Assembly (NCBI GenBank): GCA_947488545.1
Contig: CANKZE010000002.1
Span: 19,872 to 83,871 of the forward strand
Direction of reading: 5' to 3'
Length of the DNA: 64,000 nucleotides
Source of the DNA: Bacteroidota bacterium
GTDB lineage: Bacteria > Bacteroidota > Bacteroidia > Flavobacteriales > Flavobacteriaceae
The stretch's first letter is position 1; each line of letters starts with the position of its first letter. Both the position numbers and the translations under genes were made by a program. Under the pieces are notes generated by a model. It was not told where the DNA came from. It did not search any database and was given only the letters and a program-made list of their open reading frames with translations. Shown piece after piece: positions 51,850 to 60,762 of the stretch.

Positions 51850-52356
51850 ATGAAAACAATTAGCATTATTCAATTTTTATTAGCGTTTACAATAGGTATA
51901 AGTTCTTTATTTGTATTATTTAAGATCATTTCATTTTCAATGAAAAAAATATACAAAATCGAGGTAGAAAATACCGCATTTGCAATTTTTCAAACTGGTA
52001 TTGTAATTTCAGGATCTTTTATATTGTCGTCAATTATAAGTCCTGCTATAAATGCAATTCGGTTGTTAAACCCAGATAATCAATTTACATCGGAATCTTT
52101 ATTAAGTTCATTTGGATACATTTCTATTTTTGTACTTATTGGACTTTTCTGTACGATATTAGTAATTGCATCAGGATTAATTGTATTATTTCAGTTAACC
52201 AAAGTAAATGAAGGGGTAGAAATTAGAAATAATAATATTCCAATTGCTTTAATAACTGTAGCAATGATTCTAGGACTTTCAATTATTGTAGATGAATATG
52301 TAGGAGTATTGTGTGAAGCGATTATTCCCTACCCTGCAATACCAAAATTTTATTAA
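51850..52356 (+). CDS. DUF350-like multi-spanning membrane protein, copy 2
   Basis: MKTISIIQFLLAFTIGISSLFVLFKIISFSMKKIYKIEVENTAFAIFQTGIVISGSFILSSIISPAINA; paralogue of 38813..39319. Confidence 0.8.
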   Translation: MKTISIIQFLLAFTIGISSLFVLFKIISFSMKKIYKIEVENTAFAIFQTGIVISGSFILSSIISPAINAIRLLNPDNQFTSESLLSSFGYISIFVLIGLFCTILVIASGLIVLFQLTKVNEGVEIRNNNIPIALITVAMILGLSIIVDEYVGVLCEAIIPYPAIPKFY

Positions 52357-52417
52357 TTTTAAGGTAGATATAAATCTTTATGACCATATAAGCAGGAATA
52401 GAAGCAAAATAATAAAT

Positions 52418-52747
52418 TTATTTAGCGTTTTTATACCCCGCCTCCGACTTTTTATTGGTGTAATACACAATTAAATCGGCTTCTTCTTTACGTTTCACTT
52501 CATACAAAGTCATTGCGTTTTTAAAAAGTACCGGATTGTCTACAATATACCATAGACCAGCCCCAATAGCTTCTTCATATTTCTTTGTTTTATATACAAA
52601 AAGGGTCGCCTGAGAAGGTTGATTAGTTATAAATACTCTGTATTTTGCGGTTAGTGGATTTTTAATAAACTTAACTATTTGAGCGTTAACATTAAAAATC
52701 GTAACGATAAATAAGAAAAACGGTAATAATTTTTTATTTAGTGACAT
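52418..52747 (-). CDS. Small secreted protein resembling DUF6150 family
   Basis: Signal peptide; ATLFVYKTKKYEEAIGAGLWYIVDNP...EADLIVYYTNKKSEAGYKNAK. Confidence 0.65.
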   Translation of the reverse strand: MSLNKKLLPFFLFIVTIFNVNAQIVKFIKNPLTAKYRVFITNQPSQATLFVYKTKKYEEAIGAGLWYIVDNPVLFKNAMTLYEVKRKEEADLIVYYTNKKSEAGYKNAK

Positions 52748-52853
52748 GTAAATTAGATTTAAACTAAAGAATTAGAGTGAATTATAATTGTAATAAAAAC
52801 AAATATAACAATTTCATTGAATTAATTTTATAACTTTTTATTCCAAAATTATC

Positions 52854-52865
52854 GTCAATATTGAC
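52854..52865. promoter_or_regulatory. Palindrome GTCAATATTGAC upstream of HTH gene (candidate operator)
   Basis: Perfect 12-bp dyad 37 bp before the ATG at 52903, followed by GAC-N7-GTC (GACAAAATACGTC). Confidence 0.4.
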
Positions 52866-52902
52866 AAAATACGTCTATTGTTTCCTAATTTTGATAAAAA
52901 AA

Positions 52903-53307
52903 ATGGCATTTTCAGAAGGTATTTCGCGATTACAGCGAATAATTAGTTTTATAAATATCGATTACAGGAATAAAAAAGAAATAATGGCTTTTTTAAGAAA
53001 CTATAATATGATTATTTCCTACCGAACTTTGGAACGTGATTTAAAACAAATTAAAGAAGTTCTCGATATTGAAGTAGAATATAAAAAAGGCTACGGCTAT
53101 AAATGTGAATCTTCAGAAACAGATTCCAATATTATTTTCTCTAAACCTGTTTTTAAATACAATTCAAACGAACTAGTTGTTGGATTTGAAAACGATTCTA
53201 TCAAAGTAATAAACGTATTTGAATTTGAAGGAATAAAATACTGTAACTGCCTAGATAAAATCAATAATGAAATACTATTAATGAAATTAATAAGCAACAA
53301 CAAATAA
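52903..53307 (+). CDS. Winged-HTH protein resembling the N-terminal domain of WYL-type regulators, no WYL domain visible
   Basis: SRLQRIISFINIDYRNKKEIMAFLRNYNMIISYRTLERDLKQIKEVLDIEVEYKKGYGYK; ATG at 52903 preferred over TTG at 52861. Confidence 0.65.
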   Translation: MAFSEGISRLQRIISFINIDYRNKKEIMAFLRNYNMIISYRTLERDLKQIKEVLDIEVEYKKGYGYKCESSETDSNIIFSKPVFKYNSNELVVGFENDSIKVINVFEFEGIKYCNCLDKINNEILLMKLISNNK

Positions 53308-53324
53308 AATTTATTACAATAAAT

Positions 53325-53589
53325 TTAATCCCTAACCATAAAAACTTCTATTCCACTTGTGAATGTTAAATATACATCGTCCCCTTTTGCAGTTAGAAAA
53401 TTTTTACTAGCTGTAACTGGGCAAGTACTTACAATTCTCCACCCGTTATTTAAATAGGATTTAATTTCTTTATCTGCCGCAGTTGTATCTTCATTGTCAG
53501 ACGGGATAGCAACTAGCACTAATCATTCCGCTAGAGTATTCAGTATTTGCCTCTGTGCTATATTTCAACCATATTCTTTTATATTCCAT
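53325..53589 (-). pseudogene. Small protein gene with apparent frameshift
   Basis: Frame 1 from ATG (53589): MEYKRIWLKYSTEANTEYSSGMIS then stop; a shifted frame continues VLVAIPSDNEDTTAADKEIKSYLNNGWRIVSTCPVTASKNFLTAKGDDVYLTFTSGIEVFMVRD. Confidence 0.6.
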
Positions 53590-53731
53590 AATTATTGTGT
53601 TTTATTTCAATAAAATTAATAAATTATAATGAACAATTAAAATAAAATTAGTTAACGTAAATAACAATTCCCCTTCCTCATTTCCATATTTGACAAGTGG
53701 ATTATTTTTTTATATTATTGTAAAAAAAATA

Positions 53732-54193
53732 ATGAAATTATCTTATTTAGGCGTTTCAAGCGAACGTTTTATTATTTATTTATCGCCTTTAGAAATCAAT
53801 CTTTTTGAACTTATTGAATATTTTAAAGTGGTAAAATGCATTGAATTGTATTTTGACGGAAAAGAAGGGAAATCAATCACAAATGAAACCATAAGAGTTG
53901 ATGATTTGAAAAGTTTATTAATTAATAACAATCAAGTTGTAGAATTTAATTTGAATTTAGATGGAACCTTTTCAATAAAAAATATTTGGTGGAATGATCT
54001 TTTTATAGAGGGTCCAATATTTAATCTACAAGAAATTATAAACTATATGTATAAAATTAATTTATTGAATAAAACCCAAATAAAACAATTACTTAAAAAA
54101 CCAAATAAATTTGAATCAAGGAATTTGTGTCCAAAAAATTTCAACTCTTATATTCAAGATTCTGATAGGTATGAAAAAATGTTAAACCTTTAA
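53732..54193 (+). CDS. Hypothetical protein (start at MKLSYLGVSS)
   Basis: ORF 53690..54193; ATG at 53732 is a likelier start. Confidence 0.55.
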   Translation: MKLSYLGVSSERFIIYLSPLEINLFELIEYFKVVKCIELYFDGKEGKSITNETIRVDDLKSLLINNNQVVEFNLNLDGTFSIKNIWWNDLFIEGPIFNLQEIINYMYKINLLNKTQIKQLLKKPNKFESRNLCPKNFNSYIQDSDRYEKMLNL

Positions 54194-54847
54194 ATGTTAA
54201 TTATGCAAAAATTCAAATTTAAAAAATCTCCTTTACTTCTAGAAAAAGACATTTTCAAGGAATGTGAAAATAAATTTGGAGTCTATATCTGGGGAATTCA
54301 AGAGGTAAATTCAATCTTTATTTCAATTTATGTTGGTCAAGCAGGTGGTAAAATAAAAAATGATTTTAAAAATTCAACAACAAGTATTGCTTCACGATTA
54401 AATAAACACATCCATTTTATTGACAATTATAATATTCTAAAAGAAGAAGAAATAAAAAATAAAAACACAATTTTAGAAACAGACTATGAAGTTAAAAAAA
54501 TGAATAAAATTATGTTTGAAAATTACTCATCAAAATTTGCATACATTAATTTTCAATGGAATATTGAAAAAAATAAAGTAAATGGCGGTAAAAATTCTAT
54601 TATATTATCAAAATCAAATAGCCCTGATTTGATGAAAACTATTAAATATATTACAAGTAATTTCAGATTTCAATATATAGATATTGAATGTGATAAATTA
54701 ATTCAAGAAGGAAAATCCATACAAGAAATTAAGCAAATTATTCTTGACTTAGAAAAATATGTTACTAATGAATATATTAGTAACGGTGAAAAGTTAATTG
54801 GAATGACTTTAGGAAAAATAAAATATGAATATGAATTAATTATTTAA
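54194..54847 (+). CDS. Hypothetical protein with GIY-YIG-like N-terminal signature
   Basis: FGVYIWG...ISIYVGQAGG...SIASRLNKHIHF resembles GIY-YIG...R...H core. Confidence 0.55.
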   Translation: MLIMQKFKFKKSPLLLEKDIFKECENKFGVYIWGIQEVNSIFISIYVGQAGGKIKNDFKNSTTSIASRLNKHIHFIDNYNILKEEEIKNKNTILETDYEVKKMNKIMFENYSSKFAYINFQWNIEKNKVNGGKNSIILSKSNSPDLMKTIKYITSNFRFQYIDIECDKLIQEGKSIQEIKQIILDLEKYVTNEYISNGEKLIGMTLGKIKYEYELII

Positions 54848-54856
54848 ACAAAAATC

Positions 54857-55240
54857 ATGACACTATCTGAAAGTTACACCAAATTATCATCCATCCTCCT
54901 TGTAGATGCACCTGTGAATATTAGTTCCGAATTAATTGCAGAAGAAAACAACGAAATAATATTTAGTTTAGGGCTGTTTTCAAGTGTTTCGGGATTTGTA
55001 AGTATGAAATTTCAAATTATTTTTAATCCAACGATCCTTAGGGAAAAAATCGAGAATTTCAAAGAAGGATATAATCCCCATACCGAAAATATTGACTTTG
55101 AAGAATACATAATCAGAAAGAATATTCAGCTACTTCCCTATTTAAAAGAATATAATGGCAAAGAAACTGATTATGATAAACTAGCAGAATTGTATTATAT
55201 AGCTAGAGGGAGCGTATCGGGAAAGCGATTTGGTTTTTAA
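54857..55240 (+). CDS. Hypothetical protein
   Basis: 127 aa ORF, co-directional with 54194..54847. Confidence 0.5.
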   Translation: MTLSESYTKLSSILLVDAPVNISSELIAEENNEIIFSLGLFSSVSGFVSMKFQIIFNPTILREKIENFKEGYNPHTENIDFEEYIIRKNIQLLPYLKEYNGKETDYDKLAELYYIARGSVSGKRFGF

Positions 55241-55262
55241 TATATTTAAAGTAATAAGCCAC

Positions 55263-55724
55263 TTACAATAACCCAACCTCATCAATAATTGATTGTAATT
55301 CTAAATCACGAGTGTCTCCCCTAAATTCTGTGGGAACCAGGAATTTAATAAAATCTGGACAATTTACCCATACATTTGGACTGTCATCTATCACGATAAT
55401 TTCATCATAACTAAGAATCCATTCAGGCTTTATGTTTTTTTTGAAAATGTCATTTTTCTTAGTGCAATCTTTTCTGCTAAGTATTGTAATCGGGTTAATT
55501 TGTAGTGACCTACTGATTTTTTTAGCATAGGATTTTAATGCCGTAGTGTAAATAATAATATCACCTTTTTCCTGACAAAGAAGAACTAATTCTCTTGCTA
55601 ACGGGCGTTCGAAAACCGATAAATAACTATTGAATTTAAACAACTTATTTGCTGTTTCCGTTTCGGCATAGGAACCGTAAATTAAAGTATGGTCAAGATC
55701 CAATAAAATGAGTTTTTTTGACAT
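55263..55724 (-). CDS. HAD hydrolase, NLI/FCP1-phosphatase-like
   Basis: LILLDLDHTLIYGS (DxDxT), IIYTTALKSYAKKI, IIVIDDSPNVW. Confidence 0.8.
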   Translation of the reverse strand: MSKKLILLDLDHTLIYGSYAETETANKLFKFNSYLSVFERPLARELVLLCQEKGDIIIYTTALKSYAKKISRSLQINPITILSRKDCTKKNDIFKKNIKPEWILSYDEIIVIDDSPNVWVNCPDFIKFLVPTEFRGDTRDLELQSIIDEVGLL

Positions 55725-55735
55725 AAAAGCTGTTT

Positions 55736-56413
55736 TTAATTTTCAAAAACTACTTTAAGCTCTTTATTAATGATCACTTTATTTTCACCAAAACTAATCT
55801 CTATATATATTGTTGCTGACTTACCAATAAAATCGGTAAAAAACACCATACTTTGTTGTGGTCGGTAGGTATATCTAGAATAAGTGGCAAAATACGTTGG
55901 ATAGGCAGGATGATTTACGTTCACATTAGGATTGCGCTGAATTTCATATCCCGCTAAATTCATAATACTTGTTTGCGTTACCAATTGCGGGAAAGTATAC
56001 GTTTGAGTACCAATTGGAATTGGAGTATTCATTTGATTGCTCGTCCAAAGTCCCAAAAATGAATAAACGGGATAGGTCCAAATCACATTTCCTGGTAAAT
56101 AGAAAAAATTAGAATCATAGGCAGTAACAACCAATGGAACTCCATTAATGATATAATGAGGATCCAAAGCTGATAAATTACCTTTTACAGTAAAATAATT
56201 TAAGCCTGCATGTTTGATGTGCCACACACCTTGTGCATCTTGATAGGTTCCAGGATGTCCTAAGGTATCAATATAAAAATCTCCATAACAATCTCCATTT
56301 AAGCAAACTGGTTGTTCCAATTGATCACTGGTGCATCCAAAAAAGGAAATTAATGCAATTGCAATTATTATTTTTTTCATAAATCTACTTTTATTGAATA
56401 CTATTTTCATCAT
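55736..56413 (-). CDS. Hypothetical lipoprotein
   Basis: MKKIIIAIALISFFGCTSDQLEQ lipobox. Confidence 0.65.
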   Translation of the reverse strand: MMKIVFNKSRFMKKIIIAIALISFFGCTSDQLEQPVCLNGDCYGDFYIDTLGHPGTYQDAQGVWHIKHAGLNYFTVKGNLSALDPHYIINGVPLVVTAYDSNFFYLPGNVIWTYPVYSFLGLWTSNQMNTPIPIGTQTYTFPQLVTQTSIMNLAGYEIQRNPNVNVNHPAYPTYFATYSRYTYRPQQSMVFFTDFIGKSATIYIEISFGENKVIINKELKVVFEN

Positions 56414-56832
56414 CTTATTAATATCATTTTTTTGCCCTTAAATTTAACCGTATTATCGGGCATTAATTTAAATCTGTACCTGAAAGTCCCAACAAAACAG
56501 GCGTGAACAGCATAGAAAATATTACTTTTTGTCAATTCATTAATTAAAAAAGTATCGGAACGTTTGCTTTTGGGATTATCTATTTCAGAAAACCTAAAAG
56601 TCCTTTCGTATCTTGAATGTGAGGTCTTGCCTCTTTTTTTTAGAGGTGTTATTTTCTGTCTATGAGAAGTTCCGTTTTCTACTTTTTCATTGCGCTTAAT
56701 TATTCTCTCGTTTAACTCCTCAACTGAAAAATACCTCCATTTAAAAAACCCTTTGGTATTAATATAATTAGGGTTAACATTTGAAGCTTCAATAGCTTTT
56801 TCAAGCAAATCTTTATAAAATATTTCGTCCAT
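56410..56832 (-). CDS. Hypothetical basic protein
   Basis: 140 aa; overlaps 55736..56413 by 4 bp, implying co-transcription. Confidence 0.55.
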   Translation of the reverse strand: MDEIFYKDLLEKAIEASNVNPNYINTKGFFKWRYFSVEELNERIIKRNEKVENGTSHRQKITPLKKRGKTSHSRYERTFRFSEIDNPKSKRSDTFLINELTKSNIFYAVHACFVGTFRYRFKLMPDNTVKFKGKKMILIR

Positions 56833-56960
56833 AATTTCTAAATTTGATAAATAATTAATTTGAAAATATTACTCTTTTCATTACATCTTATCCATTTCAT
56901 TTCGACAAATATATTATTGAAAATCGACAAATAATGTCTAATTTAAAAAATAATTTATCA

Positions 56961-57515
56961 TTATAATACTTCAAAACTATTTTGATAATTAATCATTGTC
57001 TCTTTATTTTTAGCTTTAAATGGCAAACCTTGATAGGAAACATTATGAAGAAGGTATTTGTTTTTAAGTTCTAAAAGTTTAAATTGAATGTCTTCAGGAT
57101 TAAAATTGGGAATATTAATTTCATAGCTTTTGATGAATCCAATGTCTTTTTGTTCCACATAAATTCCAGGATTTAATTCGTCTTGAATGGCAATTCGTTC
57201 CACATCGTAAAGTGGGAAAAGTAGAATTAAATCGTTAAAATGAAATTTTGATATTCGCTTTCCGTCCAAAATAATTTCAATTTGATTTTTAGGCGTATTC
57301 AATAAACCGGTAATTTTTTTTCCAGGCAAATTCCCTAGAGAAGGAATTGTTGGAATTTTTAAATTATAATAAAAAAAGGGATTCAAAAGAGCAGCTTTCA
57401 GTGTCAAATTCATTTTGGCGGCCACTTCAATGCATTTCTCATATTCGTCAGCAGTGCATTCGAACTTTTTTAAAGTCCAACTTTCGCCATGAAAATTAAT
57501 TTTGAGATTGTGCAT
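56961..57515 (-). CDS. Hypothetical protein
   Basis: 184 aa ORF with plausible coding composition. Confidence 0.55.
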   Translation of the reverse strand: MHNLKINFHGESWTLKKFECTADEYEKCIEVAAKMNLTLKAALLNPFFYYNLKIPTIPSLGNLPGKKITGLLNTPKNQIEIILDGKRISKFHFNDLILLFPLYDVERIAIQDELNPGIYVEQKDIGFIKSYEINIPNFNPEDIQFKLLELKNKYLLHNVSYQGLPFKAKNKETMINYQNSFEVL

Positions 57516-57633
57516 TGGGTTGAATTAATATTTAAAATTATAAATATATATATTTTTATTAGTTTTATATATATTTGTTTAAGTAGTAATTCAATCACTT
57601 TTAATAATACAATATCAATTATATTAATTTAAC

Positions 57634-58470
57634 ATGAAGAATATTTTACATAACGAAAAACTTATATTTTTTCTTATACTATTTAACTTATTAGTGATTT
57701 ACTTTCACTCGTTTGAGTTTTTTGAACCTTATTATTTCTATTTTGACTTAATAGATATCTTTTTAACGCTATTTTTTGCGATTGAAATAACGCATACTAT
57801 ATTATTTAAAGACAAAAGTTTTTCAGTCTATTTTAAAAGTAATTGGAATAAACTAGATTTTGTTTCTGTACTTTTGTCATTACCAAGTATCCTTATTCTT
57901 TTTGATAGTGAATTTGAGATATTAACTGGATTTATTGCGTTGCGATCGCTTAGAATATTTAAAACCTTACGTATTATAGAATATATTCCTGGTGGAAAAA
58001 AGATAACCAACAAAATACTGAGCGCTTTTAAAGGGGTAACATTCATCTTATTTGCGTTTGTAATTTTTACAACTGTGATTTCGGTGATTTCCGTTAGTTT
58101 ATTTAAAAATATTGCGCCGCTCTATTTTAATAATGCATTTGAGAGTTTTTATACCATTTTCAAGATATTCTCAGGCGATGGTTTCTCAGATGTTGTAGGC
58201 GAAATTCAAGCCCATTCATCAGAAGCCGCAACTGCATTTGCTAAACTTTATTTTGTATTAATTGTATTTTTAGGAACCATATTGGGCTTATCTTTAGTGA
58301 ATAGTATTTTCATAAATGAAATGAGTACCATAGTGGATGAAGTGGATGAAAATAATGACAAAACTGTAGATTATTTGAAAACGCAAATTGAAATGCTTAA
58401 TGCCAAACAAGATGTTATAATGGAAAAACTTAAAGAAGTTATGGAAGCACAAGAGAAAAAAAAGATATAA
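57634..58470 (+). CDS. Voltage-gated-type ion transporter/channel with C-terminal coiled coil
   Basis: S4-like ALRSLRIFKTLRIIEYIPG; P-loop FYTIFKIFSGDGFSDVV; S6 followed by coiled coil. Confidence 0.82.
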   Translation: MKNILHNEKLIFFLILFNLLVIYFHSFEFFEPYYFYFDLIDIFLTLFFAIEITHTILFKDKSFSVYFKSNWNKLDFVSVLLSLPSILILFDSEFEILTGFIALRSLRIFKTLRIIEYIPGGKKITNKILSAFKGVTFILFAFVIFTTVISVISVSLFKNIAPLYFNNAFESFYTIFKIFSGDGFSDVVGEIQAHSSEAATAFAKLYFVLIVFLGTILGLSLVNSIFINEMSTIVDEVDENNDKTVDYLKTQIEMLNAKQDVIMEKLKEVMEAQEKKKI

Positions 58471-58491
58471 AAAATAGTATAAAAAAAATCT

Positions 58492-60762
58492 ATGTTTAGA
58501 AAAATAGCCTATATATCTTTATTCTTATTGAGTAGTGTAATTTTCGCACAATCCTCAATCCCAGTTATTCCAAAACCAAAATTTGTTTTATTAGAAAAAG
58601 CCCCATCCTTTTTAATAACAAAACAAACCGTTTTAATTGCCCCAAAAGGAAATCCAGAAGTTCAATATCTAAAGGAAATAATTAAAAAACAACTCGGATT
58701 TGAGTTAACAACAAATACTATTTCCCAAAAAACAAATAATTGCATTGAGTTGTCGTTGAATCCATTACAAAAAATGGAAATCGATGAATATAAAATCAAT
58801 ATTAATGCAACTAATATTAAAATTGAAGCCAGCAATTCAGAAGGGCTTTTTTATGGAATTCAAACATTAAATCAGTTGATTGATCATTATTCTAGTATCA
58901 ATTCACCAATTCCAGCTTTAACAATTCAAGACCAACCCAAATTCAAATGGAGAGGAATGCATCTCGATGTTGCAAGACATTTTTTTCCTAAATCAGACAT
59001 CAAGAAATATATCGATTACCTAGCATTGTATAAAATGAATGTTTTTCATTGGCATTTAACCGATGATCAAGGGTGGCGAATTGAAATTAAGAAATACCCA
59101 AAACTCACCTCTATTGGTGCTTTCAGAAAAGAATCGATGGTTGGACATTACAACGAGCAACGCTTTGACGGAAAGCCCTACGGAGGATTTTACACCCAGG
59201 ATGATATTAAAGAAATTGTAGCTTACGCCAAAGAAAAACACATCACAGTAGTTCCCGAAATTGAAATGCCAGGACATGCAACGGCAGCTTTAGCCGCTTA
59301 TCCAGAGTTTTCTTGTACTAGCGGCCCATTTGAAGTTGGAACAAAATGGGGAGTTCTTGACGATGTTTTTTGTCCAAACGAAAGTACATTGAACTTTTTA
59401 AAAGCAGTTCTAGATGAAGTAATACCCCTTTTTCCTTCTCAATACATTCATATTGGCGGAGACGAATGTCCAAAAACAAGGTGGCATCAATGTGTAAAAT
59501 GTCAAACTTTAATTAAAGAAAAAGAATTAAAAGACGAACACGAATTACAGAGCTATTTTATTACTCAAATTGAAAAATACATCAATAAAAAAGGTAAGAA
59601 AATTATTGGATGGGATGAAATCCTTGAAGGTGGTCTCGCTCCAAATGCCGCGGTTATGAGTTGGCGTGGTACCGAAGGGGGTATTGCTGCTGCAAAAGCA
59701 AAGCACTTCGTAGTTATGAGTCCGGGTTCACATTGTTATTTTGATCATTATCAAGGCGAACAAAAAACGGAACCTTTGGCAATTGGTGGATATACTCCTT
59801 TAGAAACGGTTTATGATTTTAATCCAATTCCCACTGAATTATCTACAGAGGAAAGCAACTATATTTTGGGCGCTCAAGGAAATGTTTGGACAGAATACAT
59901 GGAAGATTTTGCGAAAGTAGAATACATGGCAATGCCAAGAATGGCAGCATTAGCAGAAGTACTTTGGGGAAAAGATGCCTCATCAAATTACATAGATTTT
60001 AAAAACCGTTTGCTACTGCATTTTTCCCTTTTAGACAAAATGAAAGTGAATTACAGCAAAGCTTTATTTGAAGTAAAAGCAAAAATTTCAGCATCCGATA
60101 ACCATTTACTTAAAGTAGAATTAGCAGCCGCAAATACTTCCTCTTCCATATTTTACACCCTAGACAATTCCAATCCAACCAATACTTCTTTGTTGTATCG
60201 CCAACCCATTATAATAGAAAAAAACACCACATTAAAAGCGGCAAGTTTTGATTCAAATGTTCAAAAAAGTGCTGTTTTAGAACAAAAATTTGAAATTCAT
60301 TTGGCTACAGCCGCAACGGTAACTTTAAAAAACGAACCAAGCAATTCTTATAAAGCAAATGGTGCGCTTAGTTTAGTAGACGGAATGTATGGCGATAGAG
60401 GAAAATTTGGTAGAGATTGGCTAGGATTTTCAGGTAAAGATATATTGGCAACAATTGATTTAGGTTCAGTAAAAAAAGTACAATCAATAACAATTGATGT
60501 ATTATCAAGTCCCGCAAGTTGGATTTATTATCCTAAACAAATTGCCATTTCTTATTCAGAAAACGGAATCGATTATTCTGTTGAAAGTACTATTTCAGTT
60601 AAAGAAATCGAAAGTTCAAAAGGGGTTGTAAAAGTTGAAATTCCAACAACTTCCATTCGATACATTAAGGTAAATGCATACAATCAAGGTAAAATATTGG
60701 AGGGAAATCCTGGAGCTGGAGAACCGGCTTGGTTATTTATTGACGAAATAAAAGTAGAATAA
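58492..60762 (+). CDS. Beta-N-acetylhexosaminidase (GH20) with C-terminal F5/8-type domain
   Basis: KWRGMHLDVARHFFPK, MNVFHWHLTDDQGWRIEIKKYP, IHIGGDECPKTRWHQC. Confidence 0.95.
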   Translation: MFRKIAYISLFLLSSVIFAQSSIPVIPKPKFVLLEKAPSFLITKQTVLIAPKGNPEVQYLKEIIKKQLGFELTTNTISQKTNNCIELSLNPLQKMEIDEYKININATNIKIEASNSEGLFYGIQTLNQLIDHYSSINSPIPALTIQDQPKFKWRGMHLDVARHFFPKSDIKKYIDYLALYKMNVFHWHLTDDQGWRIEIKKYPKLTSIGAFRKESMVGHYNEQRFDGKPYGGFYTQDDIKEIVAYAKEKHITVVPEIEMPGHATAALAAYPEFSCTSGPFEVGTKWGVLDDVFCPNESTLNFLKAVLDEVIPLFPSQYIHIGGDECPKTRWHQCVKCQTLIKEKELKDEHELQSYFITQIEKYINKKGKKIIGWDEILEGGLAPNAAVMSWRGTEGGIAAAKAKHFVVMSPGSHCYFDHYQGEQKTEPLAIGGYTPLETVYDFNPIPTELSTEESNYILGAQGNVWTEYMEDFAKVEYMAMPRMAALAEVLWGKDASSNYIDFKNRLLLHFSLLDKMKVNYSKALFEVKAKISASDNHLLKVELAAANTSSSIFYTLDNSNPTNTSLLYRQPIIIEKNTTLKAASFDSNVQKSAVLEQKFEIHLATAATVTLKNEPSNSYKANGALSLVDGMYGDRGKFGRDWLGFSGKDILATIDLGSVKKVQSITIDVLSSPASWIYYPKQIAISYSENGIDYSVESTISVKEIESSKGVVKVEIPTTSIRYIKVNAYNQGKILEGNPGAGEPAWLFIDEIKVE

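Noticed and set aside
41283-52356. Assigning the membrane region to a known defence system (e.g. Zorya)
   Set aside because: The OmpA-domain protein is only architecturally similar to ZorB; no recognisable MotA-like ZorA, helicase or nuclease partner is present.
53325-53519. Intact 64-aa gene starting at GTG
   Set aside because: Good coding sequence with an ATG and signal continues upstream in a different frame; more likely frameshifted.
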